64,000 nt of DNA, from contig CM066032.1 in NCBI GenBank assembly GCA_033557465.1, positions 446,894,270 through 446,958,269 of the forward strand. The letters are read 5' to 3'. Under the pieces are notes generated by a model that was not told the origin of the DNA, did no database searches, and saw only the letters and a list, made by a program, of their open reading frames with translations. Position numbers and translations under genes: made by a program. The stretch is from Ichthyophis bannanicus (Eukaryota; Chordata; Amphibia; Gymnophiona; Ichthyophiidae). Positions 1 to 11,229 of this stretch are shown piece after piece; position 1 is the stretch's first letter; each line of letters starts with the position of its first letter.

Positions 1-105
1 GCCCCTGCAGGTAATTGTGACCTGGATTGGCCACTGCTGGAAACAGGATGCTGGGCTTGATGGACCTTTGGCCTGACCTAGTGTGGCAAATCTTATGTTC
101 TAAGA
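1..105 (+). repeat. CR1 LINE 3' tail fragment
   Basis: The first ~105 bases match the 3' untranslated tail seen at the end of the CR1 copies at 36545-36655 and 19290-19385 (a 'tggccactg-tggaaacaggat-ctgggcttgatgga' type string ending in tcttatgttc). It is the last part of a plus-strand CR1 copy whose body lies outside the window. No coding sequence is retained. Confidence 0.85.
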
Positions 106-1534
106 GGATACGAGGTACCTGGGGCAGTAGGAGACAAAGCAACATGTCCAAGGTCACAAAGAGGGAGAAGAAGGGGAATTTGAACCCTGATTTCCCAGTC
201 CATTTCTCTCACAACTAGGCTAGTAGTAGCTAGTCACTGAGAGACAAGCATCATAAGTTCATGAGGGAGAAAGACAGGAGCTGCAGAGACCGATGGAAAG
301 GATGGCGGTAATTTAGTATAAATCATTCTATGACAGAGAAATCACATGAAAGGCACACAGTTTCAATCTGTGGAAGCTGGGAAGAAAACTATCATGCTGT
401 ATATTATAATTAAATTATTATTCAGTTGCCTTGCATGACAGCAAGGAACGGGGACCGGCCCAATGTGACACATCAAGGGCATAGTCTGGTTTGAGCTTCT
501 TAGCTCAGGATTTTTTCTAGTAACAAATTCTCTCTTCTGCCTGTAAACATGCTCTTCTTCTTTCCTATACACTTTCTTCTTATGATATAACCTTTTAAGG
601 AAGTTCAGCATCGGCAGACATTGAATAGAATTCTAGTAACTTAACTAGAAAATAAAGAAATAGACAAAGGTCTGCAATGCTAGCATTGCAGCATGGAATT
701 GTATGAAATTGTCTGAGATGACATTTTCGGCACTTACGTGTCTCTCCATAGGCATACAGGGAATGTTACTACTGGGAATGCACTTATTCATCTCAGTGGC
801 AGAGCTGTTCCAACACATGCCTTGTAACAATGGAAAGTCACCTTATCACACTGCTTTCAGTAAATTTACCATTCTTCAACAGGGCTACAAACATGTGGGA
901 AGTAATTAATCTGCAATTAGAGCGGCAGTTGCATAATGTAGCCTGCACTGGGACTGAATCATTTATCTGCTCAGTGTTGCCCATTCTTCTCTTTCCTATT
1001 AAACTATGTAGAGCCTATGTTAAGCACAAATAGTCTCACGCTAGCTCCATTATATTAGCAATTCTCAGGGTGGAATTGAAATCTCTGATGTGCTGCCTCC
1101 ATTGCAATGCTTTCTTTAGACGATCATTTGTTACACATGACTTGCTATGTTCCTCTGTTTGCCTGTCTGCATCAGAGAGTTGAAAGAAGGACACGGGGGT
1201 CCTTTGATCTCCACCAGACCTGCCTCATTTGTCTTTTAGGTGACTGAATCTATTGGTAAAAAGGCAATTATTTAGGTGACTTCTCCAAAACCTTAATGAG
1301 CTCCTGTTTAAGAGTGTTCAAGAGTAAATGCCACAGCTCCTGTGACAAAAAACTTAATAAAAACAGCAGCAGAACATCAATGCATTATGATTCTAAAACA
1401 GTTAGAATGTAATTACTGGACTGCAAGGACATAGATTTTTATTGCGGTATACTAATGGTCTGTTTTCCCTGAAGAATGATCTCATTTTCTGTTCATCCTT
1501 CATTTTGATGTCAAAACATTGTAAGTGGCATTTT
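106..1534. other. Intergenic, no gene recognised
   Basis: AT-rich sequence with only short open frames, none with recognisable motifs. I see no RNA gene, clear repeat end or target duplication. Confidence 0.5.
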
Positions 1535-2130
1535 AGGACATCCAAGTCAAATCTGGGATGTCCAGGGTGGAATGTGCAGAAAAATGCCAGGGATGTCCGT
1601 CACCGACCAATTTTCATAACATGGACATCTATGCTGTGGATGTCCATGCCAGCGGCCACATAGATGTCCTCATAAGGAAAGCCTTGGGTGAGGATGTCCA
1701 TCTCATGCCAGCTAGGATAATGGGATGTTCAGCGATATAGCAAAATGGAAACATGGGCCTCCATTTGCCGTTGGCGTTTGTTCTCATATTGTAAAATAAA
1801 GGGGGTATTAGTGTAATTTCTTCTCCATACCCTCCAAACATTTGCCTGACAAAACAATCACTTTTCAAATGCCTGTTCATGCCTGGAGCAGGTATAATCT
1901 TAGAAGTGACAACAGACATCCAGGACTTTTCTGAGATGAAGCGGGGAACATGCAAGTTCCTGGGCATGCCCCTGCCACACTTCTGCCACGTCCCTGTTCA
2001 GACATGAAACATCCTCACACTGGAGACAACCACAGACCCAGCTTCTAAAATGGCCCTGAAGACGTTTCCATGCTTTGGACATCTCTATGGTAATTTCCAG
2101 ACGTCCAATGGATGAATAACCCCCTATATG
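1535..2130. repeat. GACATCC-rich non-autonomous repeat, copy 1
   Basis: The motif GGACATCC or its complement GGATGTCC (with variants) recurs about ten times in both orientations between 1537 and 2105. The same habit is seen at 6839-7372 and 17230-17890, which points to a dispersed family with subterminal motif repeats, as in transposase-binding regions of non-autonomous DNA transposons. The ends and class are not resolved. The 112-aa and 85-aa frames crossing it are probably by-products of the repeats. Confidence 0.45.
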
Positions 2131-2914
2131 CCTATCATGCCAATAACAGCTAGTCAAGAATTTGGGGAGGTTGGTATTATCATCTCTGAAATTATCACTT
2201 CATTTCCAACGAAGACAACACTCATCAGTGCTGCTGCTGTTTAAGGGGGTAATTTTATGAAGGATGTTCTGCACATATATGCCTATAAACATGCATAAAA
2301 TGCCTCTTAGACAAGAAGGTGTATGCTTTTATGTGACTCAAATATAAGCATGTTTGTGACGTAGTTTGGGCACAGCACAGAGTCAGTCACTAAGCGCATG
2401 CATGCGCAGTTCAGCTTTGCATATTTACACAAGCTCCCAAGCAGGGGTAAAATATATGAAGCTGACTGGATTTGATTTTGATTTAACTTGATTTGAGGTA
2501 CTCGTTATACCACCTTGCACAGTAGTATTAAGGTAGTTTACAATAAAAGTAGGCAACAAACAATAAAACAATTGTATCACTATAACAGCTTATAAAGTTC
2601 TAGATACGAATTTCTATAAAACTGCTGATACGTGATATCATCTGACAGAAGTACTTGTTGCTGTAGGGTTCTCTAGGTGGCCATGTTCCTGTTCAGAGGA
2701 CCTTTTCCCTACATCAAAGGTAAGCATCTGGAGATGTGAAACATCATTCACATCTTGTCTGCTTGAGTTTCTTTTCTCAGATTGCACGTTGTTTACAACT
2801 TTAACATATTGTTGTCTCGTGTTTCTATTGAGACCCCATTCTAAGGATCTTATGTGCTATCTGTCTGGATATACATCTATGCTACAGTCAGCTTGTAAAT
2901 ATGTCTATACAATA
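2131..2914. other. Intergenic with a probable MITE terminus
   Basis: A GGGGGTAATTTTAT string at about 2246 looks like a DNA-transposon end, but no matching partner end was found. The stretch near 2490-2560 resembles a SINE 3' region (cacc-ttgcacagtag). No gene is visible. Confidence 0.35.
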
Positions 2915-3090
2915 GATTCTGCTTTTGGCCTTGAGCAAGTCATTTAAGCCTCCATAGCCTCAGATACAAACAAGAATATAAGCCCTCTGTGACAGGGAAA
3001 TACCTACTATATCTGAGCGAAACTCGCTTGAACTACTACTGGAAAGGCATTAGCTAAATACAAAAAATAAATAAATATAGCTAGCTTGCA
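2915..3090 (+). repeat. CORE-SINE 3' part with L2-like tail
   Basis: The string gagcaagtcatttaagcctc resembles the CORE segment of tRNA-derived SINEs (MIR-like 'gggcaagtcacttaa'). It is followed by a tail ending in aaataaataaata like the L2 tails elsewhere in the window. The tRNA head is missing or too diverged to see. Confidence 0.6.
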
Positions 3091-3164
3091 ACAGCAGAAT
3101 GAAGCATGTGAGGAAGTGGAGGTGCAGGAGTGTATGTGTATGTACCGATGCAAGAAGAAGGGGT

Positions 3165-4910
3165 ACCATTTTATAAATCTTTGCTTCAGTCTTTACTGAA
3201 TATGATGTATGGAAGATACCCATGCCCAAAATGGTATTTAAAGGTGATGAATCAGAGGAATTGAAAAAATATTGATAAACCAGGAAGATGTATTACAACT
3301 ATTTGATAAACTGAAGAGTAGCAAATCACCTGGACTGGATGGTATACATCCAAGGGTGTTGAAAGAACCAAAATATAAGATTTTAGACCTAGTATTAGTA
3401 ATCTGTGAACTATCATTAAAATCATCTGTAGCACCTGAAGTTTAGAGAATGGCCAATGTAACACCAATTTTTAAAAATGGTTCCAGGGGTGATCCAAGAA
3501 AATACAGACTTGTGAGCCTTACATCAGTACCAGGCAAAATGGTAGAAACTATTACAAAGACTAAAATTACTGAACATGTAGATAGTCACTGTATAATGAG
3601 AGAAAACCAATATGGATTTAGCCAAGGTAAGTTTTGTCTTACTAATATGTTATATTTTTTTGAAGGTATGAATAAACAGGTAGACAAAAGTGAGCTGGTT
3701 GATATAATGTATCTGGATTTTCAGAAAGCCTTTGACAAGGTCCCTCATTAGAGACTCTTGGTGAAATAAAAAAGTCTTGGGATAGAAGGCAGTATACTAT
3801 TTTGAATCAGAAACTGGTTAAAAGATTGAAAGCAGAGAGTAGGGCTAAATGGGCCAATTTTATCAAAAGCAGTAGGTCCACTGCTTTTTAACATATTGAT
3901 AAATTACCTAGAAATAGGAATAACAAGTGAGGTGATAAAATTTGCAGATGACACAAAATTATTCAAAATTGTTAAAACACCAGAGAATTATGAAAAATTG
4001 TAAGAGGACCTTGATAAATTGGAAGACTAGACATCCAAATGGCAGATGAAATTTAATGTGGACAAGTGCAAAGTTATGCACCTAGGAAACAACAACCCAA
4101 ACTATGGTTACACAATGCAAAGTTCCACATTAGGAACCACCACCCAGGAAAAGGATTTAGGTGTCATCATAGATAATAAGTTCAAATTCTCTGCCCAGTG
4201 TGCAGTGGCGGCCACAAAAGCAAATAGAAGGCTAGGGATCATAAGGAAAGGAATGAAGAATAAAACAAAGGATCTTATAATGCCTCTGTAGCTCTCCATG
4301 GTATGACTGCACCTTGAATATTGTGTACAATTCTGGTCACCATATCTTAAAAAGGATATAGCAGAATTAGAAAAGGTACAGAGAAGAACACCAAAATGGT
4401 AAAGGGGATGGAAGGATAACCCTATGAGAAAAGGCTTAAAAGGTTAGGGCTCTTCAACTTGGAAAAAAGATGGCTGAGGAGAGATATGAAAGAAGTCTAT
4501 AAATTAATGAATTGAGTGGAATGGGCAAACATAGTTTGGTTGTTTACGCCATCAAAATGTAGAAAGACTAGGGGACATGCAATGAAGCTACAATGTAACC
4601 CATTTAACACCAATATGAGAATATATTTTTTCACTCAATACGTAATCAAACTCTGGAATTCGTTACCGGAGGATGTAGCAAAAGCTGGATTTAAAAAATG
4701 TTTGAACAAGTTTCTGGAGGAAAGATCCATAAACTATTATTAAAGAGGACCTGGGAAATCCACTGCTTATCCCGAGACAAGCATTGTGGAACCTCTGTAC
4801 CTTTTTGGGAACCTGCCAGGTACTTGTGACATACTTTCGCCATTGTTGGAAATTGTACTGGGCTTGATGGACCTTGGTCTGACCCAGTATGGCATTTCTT
4901 ATCTTCACAG
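3165..4910 (+). pseudogene. CR1 LINE copy A, degraded reverse transcriptase
   Basis: Collinear with the better copies at 18174-19386 and 20870-21363. Recognisable pieces are the segment before the RT core (3290-3440), NVTPIFKNGSRGDP and YRLVSLTSVPGKMVE (3449-3560), the LDFQKAFDKVPH block holding the first catalytic Asp (~3712-3750), a FADDTKLF-type active site near 3942-3963, the KFNVDKCKVMHLG block (4046-4110) and the C-terminal WNSLPEDV block (4650-4680). Many stops and frameshifts separate them. It ends in the normal CR1 3' tail at ~4905. The enzyme would be the target-primed reverse transcriptase of a non-LTR retrotransposon; this copy is dead. It shows the uninterrupted sequence into which the Ngaro element inserted in copy C. 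Confidence 0.9.
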
Positions 4911-6029
4911 GGAAGGGGCTACAAAGAAGAATGCTGAATTTTAGGTGGATTCAAATTTGGCTTTTGTAGGAATGGGTCTGCATACTGTATGTCTGATTAT
5001 CCACGTGTAAATCACGAGTCAGGCATCTAAACTAAGCCCCTGTGCCTGCCTTGGAGCAGGTGTACATGCTGACAGAGAAAAGTTTAAGAATGTACATCTA
5101 TTCCCATTGTAAACTGGAAAATACACATATATTTTCTTGGACGGCCTAAAGCCTGCTCAGAACAAGCTGCCTTTAAATCTTTGCCCTCTGCAGCATCTCA
5201 CCTTGTGAACCGTGGCATAGTAATATTGCCATTTACATACATAGATGCTACTAGTTACTGAAGCAAATGCTTTGCAATCCTTATAGAGCATCCTCCATAA
5301 TGCACCAGTCCACAAAGCCAAATCACTTACGCATAGATCTCAAAAGGCAAGCCTCATAAAATCATTTTTCTATCAAATATTTAACAAGTATTGAATGAAG
5401 AAAAAGTAAAACAAAACAAAGGAATGAAAAGAGGAAATAAAAAATAGGGCAGATAGTCATACACAAGTGTCTAGCAGTGAAACGACCACAAAGATGGGCT
5501 GATTAATCTTCATATTCTTACAAAAAATGCTTCCAAAAATTACAGAAAAATATAAAACCAAATGAACAAAACCTCCAAACCCAAAAGTAGCTTTTTATAC
5601 ATTTACCAAATATGCCACAGGGTGGAACCTCGTTTTAGAAAGCTTGCATGGCTTTTACGCGGGTAAATCGATTTTAGAGAGCTGGGGTGTATTTCTGGCC
5701 GGCCAGAGAAGTACATGTACTTTTGGTATTACAACAACAGTACACATATGCTTGAGAAAATATGGATGTGGCATTTACACCTGCTGCAACGCAAGCATAA
5801 GTGAAAGGGAATTGGATTTAGTTCACGGCTTTTCTCAAAATTTCAAGGCAAGTTACATTCAGGCACAATGGGTATTTATTCCTGTCTTTGGAGGTCATAA
5901 AGTCTAAATTTGTACCTGAGGCCATGGAGGATTAAGTGACTTCTCTAATTCTCAGCCCAGACCTGGGGGTTGCACCAGTGATAGAGGGAAGCAATTGTGC
6001 TTGTTTTTTTGGCATTTAAACCCTTCTCC
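4911..6029. other. Intergenic, SINE-like fragment near 5845-5985
   Basis: Nothing coding is recognised. The part at 5845-5985 (caagttacattcaggcac through ggaggattaagtgacttct) matches parts of the SINE at 11230-12400, so a SINE fragment is likely. The rest is unassigned. Confidence 0.45.
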
Positions 6030-6838
6030 AAAATTCATAGAAACATAGAAACATGATGACAGAAAAAGACCACATGGCCTATCTAGTCTGTCCTTCAATA
6101 TCAACAACTACAACAGTCCCCTTTTTACCTTTAGAGATCCTCTGTGTTTGTCCCATGCTTTTTTGAATTCAGTTACTGTCCTCATCTCTACCACCTCCAC
6201 TGGGAGACTATTCCACGGATCCACTACTCTTTCCGTAAAGAAATATTTCCGCATATCACTCCTGAATCTATCTCCCTTCACCCTCATCCCATGTCCCCTC
6301 GTAGCAGAACTTGCTTTCAATTGAAAGAGGCTCTCCCCCTGTGCATTTATGCCACAGAGGTGTTTAAACATCTCAATCGTATCACCTCTATCCCGCCTTT
6401 CCTCTAAGGTGTACATATAAAGATCCTTAAGTCTGTCCTCATATGCTTTATAATGAAGACTATTAACCATTTTAGTAGCCACCCTCTGCACCGACTCCAT
6501 CCTGTTCACATCCTTTTGAAGGTGCGGTCTCCAGAATTGCACACTATACTCCAAATGAGGTCGCACCAAAGTCTTATACAGAGGCATTATCACCTCCTTT
6601 TTTTCTGCTAGCCATTCCTCTCCGTATGCACCCAAGCATCCTTCTAGCTTTTGCCGTCGCCTTTTCTACCTGTTTAGCTACTTTAAACAGACACAGACAT
6701 AATCATGCCTAGATCCCGTTGTTCTTTTGTGGACAGAAGTACTTTACCCCCATACTATATTGCTCCCTTGGATTGCTGCAGCCCCAAATGCATGACCTTA
6801 CATTTTTTAACATTAAATCCCAGCTGCCAAATTCTAGG
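6030..6838 (-). mobile_element. CR1-family LINE remnant, minus strand
   Basis: Reading on the minus strand, the copy starts in the RT thumb region near 6838 (tttggcagctgggatttaatg), passes a 175-aa open frame and ends in the 3' tail at ~6030 (agaccacatggcctatctag seen on plus, a known kind of CR1 end). It is 5'-truncated, as most CR1 copies are. It belongs to the same subfamily as the copies at 16040-17176 and 36661-38866, distinct from copies A-C. Confidence 0.85.
6108..6635 (-). pseudogene. CR1 RT C-terminal fragment (175 aa open)
   Basis: The translation carries the C-terminal part of a CR1 ORF2 protein in order: KTLVRPHLEYSVQFW, QRVATKMVNSL, a DLYMYTLEERRDRGD block and a C-terminal KYFFTERVVDPWNSLP block followed by FKKAWDKHRG. 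The palm-domain active site (FADD) lies upstream and is not in this frame, so this is only the tail of a polymerase. No host use is suggested. Confidence 0.85.
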
Positions 6839-7372
6839 ATGTCAAAACCAGAACGTCTGAAAAAAAAGCAGGCAAGTGCAATTTCAGAAATGTGGATGTG
6901 CCCGATATGGATGTCTATAGAGAGGTCTACATAGACACCTCCAGAATAACCTTTCAGAATATGAAAGTCTAATAGCATAATGGTTGAAGTAGGGGGTTGG
7001 GGTTGTGGCCAGAGTTCAAAGCCCAGTGTGGGTCTTTGTGATCTTAGACTAATCACCTAACTCTCCATCTTCTCTATACACTCTGGATGTTTTAAGGCCA
7101 GAATAAGCACTTTCCTGATGCCTATTGGTGCCTGCAGCAGGTCTAAATGTGGAAGTGTCTGCACACATCTTCAAGTACCTGAAATCAAATGGAGACCTGT
7201 AAATCCATTGTACCTCCCCAGACACACCTCCAGCTTGCCTACTTGGATATCCCTGCACTGGAGACATCTGTAAACGTCATTTGTGGAATGGCTTTGGAGA
7301 CATCTCCATGATTTTGACATCCACAAGCATGTCTTTGGACAGCCAAATCATGACTGACTTTTAAAATGACCC
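6839..7372. repeat. GACATCC-rich non-autonomous repeat, copy 2
   Basis: Starts directly where the CR1 remnant ends and carries variants of ggatgtc/gacatc at about 6838, 6890, 6908, 7083, 7240, 7262, 7296 and 7317. The right end, tttaaaatgaccccc near 7355-7370, resembles a DNA-transposon terminus (GGGGGTCATTTTA on the other strand). It contains a tRNA-like SINE at 6965-7075. Confidence 0.45.
6965..7075 (+). repeat. tRNA-derived SINE fragment
   Basis: TAGCATAATGGTTGAAG fits a pol III A box and AGAGTTCAAAGCCC a B box about 45 bp later. They are followed by tgtgatcttagactaatcacctaac, a decayed form of the CORE phrase 'tgggcaagtcacttaac'. This is a SINE head and not a tRNA gene, since no cloverleaf is retained. 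Confidence 0.6.
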
Positions 7373-8276
7373 CCATTGTAACCTTGTCTGCCAGCACTGA
7401 ATCCTGCTCTTTAGCTTACTAAAGCAAGATCAGTTTACTTTTTGACTGTAACAAGCATGTGTGTATGTGTGCGAGAGAGGGAAGGGGTTCTGTATTTTTA
7501 AGTACACATTTTTCTCCATTTATTCTAATGGAACTGAGGTGAAAACATTTTCTAGAAACTAAAGCTGTGTGGGGATTAAAATGAGGGTAGAGTTTTTACT
7601 TTCTTGCCCATGAATGTTACTGGCATCACCTTCCATGCATACTTTGTGTGGTTTCCCTAATTTTATTTATAGAGGACCAGTATCATGAAAATTACTTTAT
7701 GTCTGAGGACAGAATTAATGGGGCTCATGCATAGGGAAATGAGGCAATTAATGCAAAGTTTAGAATGGGATAGGCCTGTAATCTGTTGTAATATGGTCAT
7801 TTGCATCCAATGCACTTCTATTCAGCCTTAGGGGTCCTTTTTCTAAACTGCATTAGCTTTTTGCACTTAATGTATATTTAGCACTAAAACTAATGTGCCT
7901 TAAGTGCAAAGTCTCCATGGTAATTCTCATGGTTGTGGCCAGCATGTTCCTGGCAGTTAACACATGGATATGCACCATAATGCAAGGTGCAATTACTGCA
8001 AATGCACCTAACTCTACCTATTGAGGTGATATTAGTTGCCCCAGTGCAAATTGCAACATTGAGAGTGCATGATATGTCCCTCATGCTAAATACAATGTGC
8101 TGTCCATGCCCACTCTCTGCCCCTAACCCGCCCATTCAGTACCCCAATGCTTGATTGACAGCATGTGAATCAGCATGCGGTAACTGTTAAGCTCCCGCAG
8201 TAACAGTTACCATGGGCCCTTGTGCACATTTAAGGACAAGAGCAAGATGAAGTAAGACAGCCTTTATTTGGAGAAA
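7373..8276. other. Intergenic, no gene recognised
   Basis: Contains a ggggtcctttttctaaactgc string (~7830) of the type found at ends of small non-autonomous transposons in amphibian genomes, but I could not pair it with a second end. No coding sequence. Confidence 0.35.
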
Positions 8277-8319
8277 CCCCGACAAGCCGTGTTTCAGCAA
8301 CATGTCTTCTTCAGGGGGG
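8277..8319 (-). ncRNA. Hammerhead-ribozyme-like motif, minus strand
   Basis: On the minus strand the order is CCCC, then CTGAAGA (8314-8308; fits the CUGANGA core), a short stem-loop AG-a-CA-tgt-TG-CT, GAAA (8295-8292), a minimal CA...TG stem III with loop CGGCT, TC, then GGGG (8280-8277) pairing with the leading CCCC. This is the layout of a type I hammerhead with a very short stem III, as described for Penelope-like retroelements and related amphibian repeats. No Penelope coding region is visible nearby, so this would be a terminal or UTR relic. Activity is not shown. Confidence 0.5.
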
Positions 8320-9856
8320 TAAGCCTCAAATGAATTTATTAAGGGTTGAAAAGAGAGGCGAGATGCTGAATGAAGGAGGGGGAGACAATGAGATGAGATG
8401 CTTAGGAGGAAGAGAGAGAGAAGAGATACTGGGGGGGAGGGGACCAGAGAATGATGGGATGAGGGCTAGGGTGAGAAAAAGAGATGGAAAGCAGTAAAGA
8501 GATGCAGTAAAAAGAAGATTTAAGAATGGAGTGTAAGGAATGGATAGAGACAGAAAAATAAATGGAAGAAAACTGAAAGTAAAAGATCAATGTTTGAGAT
8601 GGATATAAACGAGGAAATGGACTGGAGACCCTGGAGAGAAAGTTGAGAGAAGACAGAGAAAATAAAAATCCAGAGACTGGGACCAACATGATTAGAAAAA
8701 TAAAATGGCTAGAAAACAAAGGTAGAAAAAAATGGTGCTCAGCAGGATATTCAGTCAAATAACGTGATTACTGCTGCTAAATATCTCCGATTGCCACCAC
8801 TGAAAGGCGCAACCTTAGCCGGCTAGCATTAGGATGTTCCGGTGGCAGAGCAGAGGCGGCATGGAAGGAAAACCAGCTGGCAGTGATATTCAGCCCCTAG
8901 CCAGTTACCCCTGCAAGGTGGCCTAACGTTCCGCACTTTAGCTAACTGGGCAGCGGCTGAAGATCTCCACTGCCCGGTTAGCTGCACCACTATCCAGCCA
9001 ACCTGGATATTCAACGCCAGTGGCTGGATATGACCCTGGCATTGAAAACTGGGTTCACAGTTCAGCAGCGATGGTTAGCCACTTTACAAGCACAAGCCGC
9101 CGCCTCTGAATATTCCTCCAATTATTTTTAATTTAGTGATTGGAATATGTCATCTTTTGAAATTTATATAATCTTTTATTTTAATATTTGGTGCAGTATG
9201 GAGTAAATGCATTGCCGTTTCTATTTCTCCAGTGTTGCACTGTTTGCACTGTCTGGCTTCTCGGGGTTTCAGTCTAATTTTTGTCTACATATTTCTATTG
9301 TTACTTTGTGGTCATTTGTTCTGTACTTGCTGAGGGTCTCTCTATGTTTAGCATGTGTGACTGAGCTAGGCATTCTGTTAGCCGTGAGTGACTGTGTAGG
9401 GATCTGTAGTAATCCTGCTTCTTTAATTTTCTCAATAGGTGGTACTGATGTATTTACAGCATTGCCTTTTTCTCGTTAAGTCTTCTTTGCTGCAGTTTTG
9501 GAAAGGTAGATTTGTTCTATCCAGGCTGACTTCTGTAGGGTTTTGTCTTACTTCCCAATATGCCTAGTATTGGAGAAGGTTTATGCTGTTGCTACTGTCA
9601 AGACATTTATTTTTGTATGGTGAGTTCTACAGTGAAATGTCCTAGTTCTGTTCTGGAGGGAGGGGGGGGTGAAAATTACAAGTTAAAATAAAACAATAAA
9701 AAGTTAAATATCATTTTGTGGTGCTCTTCAATTGAAAAGCAATATAGATTTGTCCAAATTTATACTGCAAATACTGAAAATCCTTACTCATTGGCCTAGT
9801 AAATCTCTGTTTGGGAAGGGCTCCCTTGGCAACTCTGCCATTGCATTACACTCTAA
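8320..9856. repeat. Mixed unclassified repeats
   Basis: The block 8800-9070 shares a phrase (ggatattcaacgccagtggc, ggcagcggctgaagatc) with 12840-13255, marking a dispersed family. The block 9160-9720 is similar over several hundred bases to 49570-50100, the interior of the second hAT element (cactgt-tgtctg..ttctgtacttg-tgagggt). I see no gene. The purine-rich stretch 8340-8720 is low complexity. Confidence 0.5.
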
Positions 9857-11108
9857 GGAGCCGACACAGAAAGCTGTGTTACGCTCTAACATTTTGCTGG
9901 CGCTTTTTCGGCACTGATCTTACTCGCCAATGCAGAAGACAAGCTAGCACAGGAAAAGTATTGCACTAAAGTATATCCTAGAGGGCATGCTCATCTCAAG
10001 CAAAATAATGAATTTTAAATTCTGCCCAATGTAAAATACTGAACTAAGGAAAAAGAACCCCCAATCACGGCACCTGCTGAGCCGCTCACGGTCCCCATCA
10101 AACAACTTGGTAGCCCAGTGGCCACAATCCCCTGCTCCTGAACCAGAAAATTACCTGGTGGCCCAATGGCCCCAATCCCTGCATCCCCTAAACCAGAAAA
10201 TGGTCAGGTGGCATAATGGCCCCGTCACCTCCTGAACCATAAAATGGTCTGGTAGCCTAGTGAACCCTATCTCCCACCTCTCCGAACCATTCGGGTACCT
10301 TAAAAGTCAGGGGAAGTGAGAGCATTGACCACACGCTCCCACCCCCGCACTGCCATCTTGAAACATGGTGGCACCTGGGATGCACTGAGCAGGGTCAGGC
10401 ATTTTTTGCCTTATATGGCAGAGTGACCCCAAGAAGGAAAATTCTGGGACAGCTGACCTGCGTCATGTGTCCCGGGATGCATTTTGGTGGTCACTATGAC
10501 ATATAAGGAATTTTTGCTTTATATGGAAGTCTGACCCTGACATTTTTCAAGATGGTTGTATGAGGATGGGAACATAGGGGAAATTCCCCCCCCCCCCCAA
10601 CTTTTAAGGTACCAGAAGGATTCAGGCAGGTGGGGGAGGGGCCACCATGTGATTTTTGATTTTGGAGGGTTGGATTGGGAGCCACTGAGCAGGGCCACCA
10701 AGTGATTTTGCTGGCTTGGAGGTAGGTTCAGGGGTGCTACTAGGCCACCAGGCTATTTTCTGGAGCGGGGAGGGGGCTAGGGCCACTGGGCACCAGATAA
10801 TTTTGTTGGATGGATGCCTTGATTGGAGGGGTGCCAGTCCGCGATCAGGGTGGAATCACGAGTCGGGCCACGAAAGGAGGGTCAGGTCATCTGAGATGAA
10901 GTGTCAATTCAGTCGATGTATACAAGTGCCAGAGTTGACATGCATTTGACTTGCTCCCCTTGTTTAGTGCTGATTTTTCACATTCAATTGATTTGCAAGC
11001 TGTTTGCTTATAGCATCGCTGGGCAAAAATTGGCATTAAACTCGTGTTAGGGAACCTGTGCTAGAGTATTAGCGCTGGGCTCTGGCGCAAGGTTTCTGCA
11101 TCGGCCCC
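9857..11108. mobile_element. Harbinger-like non-autonomous element with inverted arms
   Basis: The left end GGAGCCGACACAGAAA follows TAA (9854-9856). The right end TTTCTGCATCGGCCCC precedes TAA (11109-11111). The termini are inverted repeats and the TAA duplication fits PIF/Harbinger insertion (TWA target). Inside, ~50-bp minisatellite units (cagaaaat..tggtagcccagtgg type) occupy 10085-10290. Their inverted counterparts (gggccaccaagtgatttt type) occupy 10600-10810, with catcttgaaa / ttcaagatgg closer to the centre. The element can therefore fold back on itself. No transposase is encoded. Confidence 0.65.
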
Positions 11109-11229
11109 TAAGTGCATGCTTCTCAACTTGTCTAGTTGTTCAGACTTGTTTTTATTTCCCTTTCACAGTGTAGCATTTTTTTGATTAATATCACCACTCT
11201 TATTTCCAGATTGTAATTCCAACTTAAAC

